This document shows, piece by piece, positions 56,346-64,000 of a stretch of 64,000 nt of DNA (position 1 is the stretch's first letter; the number at the start of each line of letters is the position of its first letter). The stretch covers positions 120,300,970 to 120,364,969 of the forward strand of contig NC_037669.1 of assembly GCF_003255815.1 (NCBI RefSeq). Reading direction: 5' to 3'. This DNA comes from Theropithecus gelada. Its lineage: Eukaryota; Chordata; Mammalia; Primates; Cercopithecidae. Made by a program: the position numbers and the translations under genes. The notes beneath the pieces were generated by a model. It worked only from the letters and a program-made list of their open reading frames with translations, was not told the origin of the DNA and did not search any database.

Positions 56346-57700
56346 AACACCTGAGACAGGAATGTTGATGAAAACTTATGAAGAGGAGTTATGCCAAACA
56401 CCAGCCCTTGCCCTCAGAGGTTTGCACAGGTAGACTTTCTGAGTGGAGTCTAACTGGCCAATCACAGCAGCTCAGGAGCTTTGCATGTGCCAGGCCATCT
56501 ACTTTGAACACTCTGGCCCACTCCTCACGTTGCTAGTTCACAGAGGCTGCAGACAAGGAGCCACAGCCACCCCAAGGAATCAAAGAGCTCTTGACACTTG
56601 CCCTGGCAAGGAGGTGAGATCACCAAAGCAAAGGGTGCAAGGAGAGGAAAGAACTGAAGGGAGAACTTTGTTAAATGACTACACACAGATGGAGATGGAT
56701 AAATAAGAAGCAATGATGAAAAAAGAAAAGAAGTGGGCAGAAGAAAGCGAGTGAAACCAAAGGAAGAACAGATTCTTACACAAGGGAACAGAGAGGGAAT
56801 AAGTGTTTGCATCACAAGCTGCAGGGACACTGATAAAAGGCCATTCTGTTGACAGCTTGTGGGTTAGCAATGGCAATTTCTGGGGTGTAATGAAGGCAAA
56901 CACCACAGTGCAAAGGGTAGCATTAGCATGGAGAAGAGCAAACAGCAAGCAAGAGAATGGATCCTTTATTTAACAACCCAAGGAATCCATTTGTCCTGGA
57001 CACAACCTGTGCCTGTGCCTTTTTAAGAGTCATGAGTACGTATGTGAAAAACAATTATTTGCTAATATGCATCACAAACATTTTATATACTATTCCTCAT
57101 CACTGGTCACTCTCATAGATCTGGCCATAAGTCCCTCACAAAGTAATTGAAAACATATATATAATGTATACATTTACATATATATGCATATACACATATT
57201 TGCACAAATATATCTGTAGATCTTATTAACTCTTCAGACATTTCCTACTTGGAATAAATTCAACAATAGCCCTTGGCTATATTAATTTCTCTTGAGAGTT
57301 TGTTTATAAATGCCCTAGATTATCACTTCTTAGACTTTTAAAGAAAAATAAGCAGTATAATGAGTTTCTCTTACATGTGAAGCATAGCTACAAACACCTG
57401 CTCCTTTGAAAACATTTCTAAGATTATTTTAATTAGGAGAGTGCTTATGTGGCATAATACTATAAGCTCAGCCGAGGGCACTTGCTATTTTCCTTGGTGG
57501 GAAAGCCTCTTTCAAGAAGCCCCCCAGTGTATCCAAGGGAGTCACTATTCCATTCACTGGAGTTCTCTTGTTGAAAATTTAGCTCAAAACTCTCCATTGC
57601 TGTTGCATTCAGTAGGAGCTACTTAGCCATAAACAATCCATCAGGACCATGTAGGTGAGGCTCTTTGGAAGAACAGTAACTGCCACCTTTATCAGTTGTG
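56346..57700. other. Intronic sequence, mostly unassigned
   Basis: An AT-rich TATA/CATA-repeat stretch at 57150-57215. Overlapping ORFs at 56443-56948 on both strands have no family. Confidence 0.4.
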
Positions 57701-57710
57701 CACAGAAGAC

Positions 57711-57724
57711 ACTGCGGCCGCAGT
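57711..57724. repeat. Perfect 14-bp palindrome containing a NotI site
   Basis: actgcggccgcagt equals its own reverse complement and includes GCGGCCGC (57714-57721), rare in AT-rich intron DNA. Confidence 0.97.
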
Positions 57725-57758
57725 TTACCCAGCGCACGCCAACCTTCCATCCTCATGG

Positions 57759-57779
57759 ATCAGCAGCAGGGGGCAACAC
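57759..57779 (+). promoter_or_regulatory. Candidate CTCF binding site
   Basis: cagcagcagggggcaac (57761-57777) fits the CTCF core (C-AGNAGGGGGC-R) at most key positions. No binding data; inferred from motif only. Confidence 0.5.
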
Positions 57780-58838
57780 TCACGCCATAAAATGCAAATT
57801 GTACACATGTGCCCTATAGAAGGCTGAATTCGCCTAGAGTTCTGAGGGGTGGGGGAGTAGAAAAGGGGAGAGGAGAAGGAAGGAGGTGAAAGTGATAGAA
57901 ATTTGTTTCACAGGATGGGGAAGAACCAGAAGTAGGCACTGTAACCACATCCACCTCACCAAAAGATTCCCTCCCACAAGCCTCCTAAATCCGGAGTCTC
58001 TGGCCCCGTTCTTCCCCTCCCTGTGCGTTGGCATCCCTGTCATGAAGGGTCTGTCATGGCTTTGGGACAGCCCCCCACAGAGCAGGTGCAGGCCCTTCAA
58101 AGATTTGCTGTGTCTCCCCTTCCCTGGTCATCTTCTGAGAATTTGTCCCCTCCCCGTGGAACCCCCATTCGCCTGCTCCTCATCTGGGCTGGGGAAGCCA
58201 TGCAAGGGCGCAGGTGGGTCCTCTCGGCACTCACCTTGAACCCAGCTCATTGTATTCTCAGGGCAGGGGGTATGGCTGACCCCCCACAGAATCTTCTGAG
58301 ATCTGTCATCTCTGTTGGTGCCACTTTCACCTGCTTTAGAAATGAGACACTGCCTACTCCCTGAGAGTGATGAGTTGAGAAATATGCAGGTGGGAGAGAA
58401 TTGCTGGTTGTCACTTCAACTCCAAGTCTCCTTTCCTTTTCTGCACAAAGCCTTTTTAGTCCACTTATAAGAGTCCTCTGGATGAGAGGCAGTAGGTCTC
58501 ACAAAGAGAAGTTGAGTGAGAAAATGGGAAACTTCTCTTCACCCTCACAATTTCTAACTGCAGTCGTGGAACAGAACAAGAAGTTTCTAGATTAAAGATT
58601 TCAAACCTAGGAAGAAATTTCTCCACGTTCTGTTTTATAAGTGCATTGAGCACACCTAGGGCTTGGTCTAGAATCTAGATGATTTCTAATTTTCCTACCA
58701 ACTCTGAGACTCTAAAACCATCAGCCAACAATGCTTGCTTCCAACCTGTTTTATCCCACTCTGAGGCAAAGTCTCCTGTATAAATACTCCACAGACTACT
58801 GCTAAGTAAAGCTCTCTGGGATTCCTCTTCCTCGTCAA
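57780..58838. other. Moderately GC-rich unassigned stretch
   Basis: Purine-rich block at 57845-57892; three overlapping ORFs of 88-117 codons on both strands at 57834-58364. No repeat or protein family recognised. Confidence 0.4.
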
Positions 58839-58839
58839 T

Positions 58840-59430
58840 GAATAATAGCCCTAAGCTCCCACTGAAGGAGTACCTACCATATGTCAGGAACTATAACACA
58901 TGTCCTTTGATGACCCATAGCAACCTGCATAGTAGGTATCACCATCACCATTTTCCAGGTAGGGAAACAGGGTCAATGAAATTGGCTGACCGGCTCCAGA
59001 CCACAGATAGCAATAATTTTATTTGTCCTTTTTTTTTTTTTTTTTTTTTTTTGAGATGGAGTTTCGCTCTTGTTGCCCAGGCTGGAGTGCAATGGCACGA
59101 TCTTGGCTCACCGCAACCTCCACCTCCCAGGTTCAAGCGATTCTCCTGCCTCAGCCTCCCAAGTAGCTGGGATTACAGACATGTACCACCACACCTGGTT
59201 AATTTTGTATTTTTGTTGGAGATGGGGTTTCTCCATGTTGGTCAGGCTGGTCTGGAACTCCCAACCTCAGGTGACCCGCTTGCCTCTGCCTCCCAAAGAC
59301 CTGGGATTACAAGCGTGAGCCACTGCACCCAGCCTATTTGTCCTTACTTAGTATGCCCAGGCACTGGGCAAAGTGATCTGTGTGCAACATCTTACTTCAT
59401 TGTCATAACCGCTCTCTGGGTCTCTCTCCA
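58840..59430 (-). mobile_element. MIR SINE split by an Alu
   Basis: 58840-59019 has 'accatatgtcaggaactata' and 'ccaggtagggaaacagggtc'. The second MIR-like piece at 59346-59430 repeats the 5' end ('gcccaggcactgggcaaagt'), so it may be a second copy rather than the other half. Confidence 0.65.
59020..59345 (-). mobile_element. AluS (Sp/Sq-like) with 11-bp target-site duplication
   Basis: Body 59031-59334; tatttgtcctt at 59020-59030 and 59335-59345, identical. 'tttcgctcttgttgcccagg' is Sp/Sq-type. Confidence 0.95.
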
Positions 59431-60001
59431 GAGGCTGTGTGAATTCTATGACACCTCACTCCCTCTCCTAAAGGAGAGGAGGGGCTGCTGATGCTGGCCT
59501 TAGCATTCTCTCCCAGGTTGTCTAAGCATCAAATGTGAAACCAAGTACAATGAGTCTAGCATAGGTAGATGCCAAGAAAACACGTGCCTTCGCCTTTCCC
59601 TTTTGTAGTGACTTCTTCCTTCCAAGGTGGCCTTTGATGATAACCTGAAGCCACCCACATAAAAATGTTAGGAGCAGAGAAAAGGACAGTTCCAGCCTAC
59701 TTGCCACTTCGACAATGAAGAAGGACCAATCTGGGCCAGAAGACGGGCTTGGGGCACAGATAACCCTGTGGATTGTTTAGTTGAAAGTAACCACATGAGC
59801 ATCATCATCACCATCATCATCAATTACCATCATCATTATCATTTGATAAAGCAATCAAGTAAAACAATGTACATTGATGATGATTATTAACAACAGCATG
59901 ACCAGATAATACTTGAATTCCTCATATTATACAGACTGTACCTTCAATAGCCTCCAAAATATTTTCATAGAGGGAGATCTAGAGAAGAGAGTAAACAGAT
60001 A
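59431..60001. other. Intronic sequence with (CAT)n tract
   Basis: Simple repeat at 59798-59842. The segment 59905-59956 has a diverged relative near 63031-63082. Nothing else recognised. Confidence 0.4.
59798..59842 (+). repeat. (CAT)n microsatellite, interrupted
   Basis: catcatcatcaccatcatca and related triplets. Confidence 0.9.
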
Positions 60002-60467
60002 GGTTGGTTACATCCTTTTCTTTCTTTTTTTTTTTTTTTGAGACACAGTCTTGCTCTGTCGCTGAGGCTGGAGTGCAGTGGCATGATCTTGGCTCACTGC
60101 AACCTCCTCCTCCTGGGTTCAAGCGATTCTCCTGTCTCAGCCTCCAGAGTAGCTGGGATTACAGGTGCCCACCAAATGCCCAGCTAGTTTTTGTATTTTT
60201 AGTAGAGACGGGATTTTGCCATGTTGGGCAGGCTGCTCTCAAACTCCTGACCTCAGGTGATCCGCCCACCTTGGCCTCCTAAAGTGCGGGGATTATAGGC
60301 ATGCACCACCACACTGGGCTTATTTTTGTATTTTTAGTAGAGATAGGGTTTTGCCATGTTGGTCAGGCTGGTCTCAAACTCCCGACCTCAGGTGATCTGC
60401 CCGCCTCGGCCTCCCAAAGTGCTTGGATTATAGGCGTGACCCACCGCGCCCAGCCGGTTGGTTACAT
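60002..60467 (-). mobile_element. Trimeric AluS with perfect 12-bp target-site duplication
   Basis: ggttggttacat at 60002-60013 and 60456-60467. Inside: right monomer, left monomer (about 60188-60320), then a second left monomer with its A-rich linker (about 60321-60455). The two left arms differ at roughly a tenth of positions. Confidence 0.93.
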
Positions 60468-61685
60468 TTAATCAACAAATTGTTAAACTTCCTTGACCTG
60501 TTTGGGGGGCTGACTTCTCTGACTCTAAGGACAACTTATTTCCTACCTGTTTATATGTTGATATATTGGTGCTGTGGTTTGGAGGACTTGGGAGTTCTCT
60601 ATTCCCTACCCAACTTTAATTGGAGCCCTGTCAGGTTCAATAACTGATGGTGTCATACACCCCTGATTAATGATGCTGCCTGTCCCCTAAACACAGGTGG
60701 TTACTGTCCACATGGGGCCTGCTTGGGCAGAGAAATCATAAGTCTCTTCTTAGACACAAAGAAACATAGGCATTCCCAGACAAATTACTTTTCCTCCAGA
60801 CACATTCATAAAAATTGCCTGGGCTTCCCTGACAGGTGATGGAGTGACCGAGGCTGCTCAAGTAGAAGAGACAGTAGCAGTGAGGCTGAAGGGACAGAGC
60901 ACCTGACCAGTCACTCCCTGAAAAAGAAACCCACAGTTTTCTTGGCTAACCAAGGACATCAGTGCAGGTTCACTGGGTCCAGCCGCACCATGACAGGGCC
61001 TGGATAGATGTTTCTCCTAACCCAGCAACCTGCTTCTCAAGACAGCAATAATGGGGACACTGCATTACCCACCATATGGAACTCGGTGTCATGGAGAAAA
61101 TAAACGTCTCTGAGAGAATTCACACTTCATTTCTCTCTGAGGTCCTGTGATTCCTCTTCATACCCTACTCCCCATCTACATTTAGGCAGGACTAGCAACC
61201 GTAGCTACATATATGGCATGTCTTAGCCCTGCTGTGGCTTTATAAAAGGAAAAGGGATGTTTTAAGAAAAGTGAGAAAATGAGAAGAAAATAAGTAACAA
61301 CTCAGCAAAATGCTATATTTGGTGAGGACTTCCTTAAAGACATGTTTGGGCCTAAGTAGTGAATTTCACAAATGTGGGCCAACGGCTGATTCCGTCCTGT
61401 GTCTGGCAGATGGCAGATAGCTGGCACTTGGGAAGAACTGACTTCATGGATGAGAAATCACTGACCTTGTCCATTTCCTAGATCAGCCTACCCCAACCTT
61501 CCTGCCTACCCAGTGTGAAGTATAAGACACAGTATGTGCAAAACCTAATAGGGCCTGGTATCAGTGACCTATGGTCCACTCAAGGCAGCCTGACCGAATC
61601 TCTGAGCAACACTCCAGTTGTTGCTGATCCCAGAGGCCTGAATGAAACTGTAAAGTTGGCAAACTGTTTTCTTGGACACCTGCCT
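60468..61685. other. Repeat-poor stretch
   Basis: No recognised family over 1.2 kb. A 95-codon frame at 61515-61802 has no similarity. Confidence 0.4.
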
Positions 61686-61689
61686 CCAC

Positions 61690-61860
61690 TCCCTCTCATA
61701 ATTTCTGATAGCCTCTTTCCCTTTGGACAGTCCTTCTGGCTGGTTGGTTTTCTGGTCTGTTTCCTCCATGATACTATAAGGCCCACAAAAAAGAGACTAT
61801 AATCTTCCTGTTCACCTTTGAATCCTTAAAAGCTGGCATAGATGCATAGAGATGATACCT
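61690..61860 (+). mobile_element. L2 fragment (weak)
   Basis: 'ataaggcccacaaaaaagag' and 'cctgttcacctttgaatcct' follow the L2 3' end loosely. Confidence 0.45.
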
Positions 61861-61894
61861 TACCAGTGCATGGGATAAATGGATAAGTGAATTA

Positions 61895-62030
61895 GAAAGC
61901 TCCTAAGGCTGGGTATCAGGAGACCTCAGTTCTAGCCCAAACTCTGCCATTAATGGAATACACAGCTTCAGATCTGGGGCTCAAATGCATCATCTATAAT
62001 ATAAAAAAACAACTCTGATGAGCAACTGAC
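61895..62030 (+). mobile_element. MIR SINE
   Basis: 'caggagacctcagttctagc' and 'gcatcatctataatataaaa'. Confidence 0.75.
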
Positions 62031-62334
62031 ACCCCTTCTCATTCCCATGCTCAATACAGCCCTGGGGGTCCACAGAGGAGGGTCAGGGGCTTTGGGCAGG
62101 TATGGGATGAAGGAGACCTTGAGCAGACCAACCTCCATTCTCCCACCCCTTCAAAAGGAACCACCTGCTTTCACCTATTTATGTATTGGGCTCTCAAATA
62201 AGACTGTGTGTGAAAAAAAGTTCTACAACTAAGAAAGAGCTTTAAACTATACAAGAAGATGAACAAGTACAGTCCTTTTCAGCTAGTCCTCCCGTCTATC
62301 AAAAAGGTCCCACCCCCTCAATCACTCGATCTCA

Positions 62335-62760
62335 GTCCACCTCTGCAGGTTCATCTTCCACAATCTCCAAAGTAGCCTGCATGTGTCAGCCCAGCTACAC
62401 CTTTCGTCTGCTTGAAACCACCCTTTCCTCTATTTTTTTCGACTGGCAAAGCCCAGCTCACCCTCCAAGAAGTAGCTTAAAAGGCTCCCTCCCCTAGTCT
62501 CCCTGCTTCCATAGCAACCAAAGAACCCTGCTCCCTAAGAAGCACGCTCACCGCACTGGGCTCCAAGAACACCTCATAAATGCTCGATAGTATGAAATGC
62601 TGGCTGCGTGGAATCAGCTGTTTGTTTATTAAACTCTTTCCTGACTGAAATATAGATGCCTCAAGATCAGGAAATCTGTCTCACCGTTTGTGTCTCTGTC
62701 ATTCATTACAGTGCCTCATTTCGTAGACACTTAATGTGTGTGGAATGAAGGAAGGAAATT
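62335..62760 (+). mobile_element. L2 LINE 3' region
   Basis: 'aagcccagctcaccctccaa', 'gatgcctcaagatcaggaaa', 'tacagtgcctcatttcgtag': long, ordered L2 match. Confidence 0.8.
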
Positions 62761-64000
62761 AGAAAGTCAAAAGTTATTTGGGAAACTCTTAAATTAACGG
62801 ATAAGTATGTTAGGGAATAGTCAAAGTAAGATAAGCTACGTATTAATGGGAAAATCTGTCTATCTGAGTAGAGTAATTGGCATTCAAGTGTGAATAGCCC
62901 CTAGATTTAATCCTTCCAGGTGAAAATACACTTATTTAAAAGTACTTATTTATCTAATGGCTTTCTTTGCTGGAATGCGGAGAGAAATTCATGTCTTAAG
63001 TGGAGAAGCCTTTCTCGACTTATGATCAGGCAAGATAATCATTGAATTCATCATATTATAGAAACTGTACCTCCAATAACTTCCCCCTTAAGTGGAAAAA
63101 CTTCTCCACTTAAAAATAGATTTCCCTCCTTTTGCCTACTCCCAGCTGGGTCTTTCTCCTTTACTCTCTTAAGAAGGAGAAGCTTTGCCTCCTGGTTCTA
63201 AAAGGGTTATAGGGAATCCAGGTAGGCTGCAAGTGACTCAACAGAATTAGAGAGGGAGAAGCATGTCATGATTCTCTTTGCTGTTGGGTTGTGCTATGTT
63301 AAGCATAGTTTGGAAAGGTCAACATTGTATGTAGGTTGTCTGAAAGTACTAAACCTAAGGCTGGCTCTTCACATATATATATGATAGAACCATAGACTCT
63401 AACTTGAAAGCAAAATCACATTGAAAAGGACTATATTTTTCTGAAACCCCAAATCACACATCATCTGGGATACACATAAGAGGATTAAAAGGAATATTGC
63501 AAATTGAGAATCTCCTGGTACCTTGTCCCAACCCACTTTTCAATGTGGAAGTTCTCTCCAAGTCTAACTGATTTTTAGCCTGGCAAATTATGAATTTAAC
63601 CACAAATAGTTCTGGGTACAGAAATATAAAACACTAGAAATGGGACAAAATATAAATAGGAATATGTTTACAATAGATTTATATGATGGGTAACTGAAAA
63701 GGTGTCAGACTTGCAGGCTTCTTACCTCTCGTCCTGCTGAAATAAATCCTTTATATTTCTCAAAGACCTAGACTTCCTTCCCATCTCTGACTAACACTAA
63801 GGGAAAATCTCCATCATGTGGTCTGCAACATTCTGCCACTCACTGATGGCTGCCTGCACCTAAACATTGGATTTCGTATTGATTCTCTCTAGCTATATGA
63901 ATAAGTACTTTTGAAATCAATATGCCTCTCCCTCTAATCACTTGGTGGATGACCACAAAATGTAAAATCACTCTGATAATAGCATAAGGAAAATATGATT
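62761..64000. other. Intronic sequence with small inverted/direct repeat cluster
   Basis: A 13-bp inverted pair ttaagtggagaag (62996-63008) and cttctccacttaa (63101-63113), with a third partial copy at 63088-63096. The remainder to the window end shows no recognised family or coding. Confidence 0.45.

Larger units (their letters stand above)
44141..64000 (+). other. SLC7A14: SLC7A14 intron downstream of the first coding exon (partial)
   Basis: The next exon should continue with the TM2 end and a conserved VCYAEFG-type segment. No such coding was noticed between the donor and the window end, so the intron is at least 19.8 kb. Confidence 0.75.

Noticed and set aside
58838..59491. Longest + strand ORF (217 codons)
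   Set aside because: It runs through a MIR and then an antisense Alu; the protein is Alu-derived translation with no gene structure.
1..64000. CRISPR arrays, tRNA, rRNA, snRNA genes or processed pseudogenes
   Set aside because: None recognised: no regular spacer pattern, no tRNA cloverleaf with box A/B outside SINEs, no U6 or 7SK-like start, and no intronless copy of a known mRNA.

Overview
This window is primate nuclear DNA, very probably human or a great ape. The main evidence is about 20 Alu SINEs of J, S and Y type, together with L1, MIR, L2, MER5A, MADE1, Tigger and MLT1 repeats. There are no bacterial-style operons, and all long ORFs but one come from repeats or chance.

Only one gene is supported. 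On the + strand an exon at 43685-44140 carries 152 nt of 5' UTR, a start codon at 43837 and 101 full codons plus one base, then a GT donor. The protein is recognised as the N-terminus of SLC7A14, a lysosomal solute carrier of the APC/CAT family. Bases 1-43684 are therefore read as the end of its first (5' UTR) intron, and 44141-64000 as the start of the next intron. No other SLC7A14 exon was recognised; the first exon and all later coding exons should lie outside the window.

Layout: 1-29.4 kb is rich in Alus, with three large L1 fragments (7.7-8.7, 14.4-15.5 and 18.0-19.8 kb), complete MER2 and MADE1 elements, and several MER5A and MIR copies. From 29.4 to 44.3 kb there is no Alu; this stretch holds MER44, MLT1 LTRs, L2/MIR remnants, a GATA microsatellite and long single-copy DNA leading up to the exon. 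From 44.3 to 60.5 kb there are eight Alus, all antisense to the gene. From 60.5 to 64 kb only old L2/MIR remnants and single-copy DNA are visible.

No novel multi-gene system is present. The most interesting signals are traces of unusual DNA copying: a 77-bp segment near 40.54 kb that looks copied from 29.74 kb into an MLT1 end; foldback (template-switch) hairpins inside an L1 at 17.98-18.20 kb and inside an Alu at 44.92-44.97 kb; a trimeric Alu; a perfect-palindrome MADE1 that could fold like a miR-548 precursor; two upstream ORFs before the SLC7A14 start; and a CTCF-like site beside a GC-rich palindrome at 57.7 kb. Repeat boundaries and subfamily names were judged by eye and are approximate.
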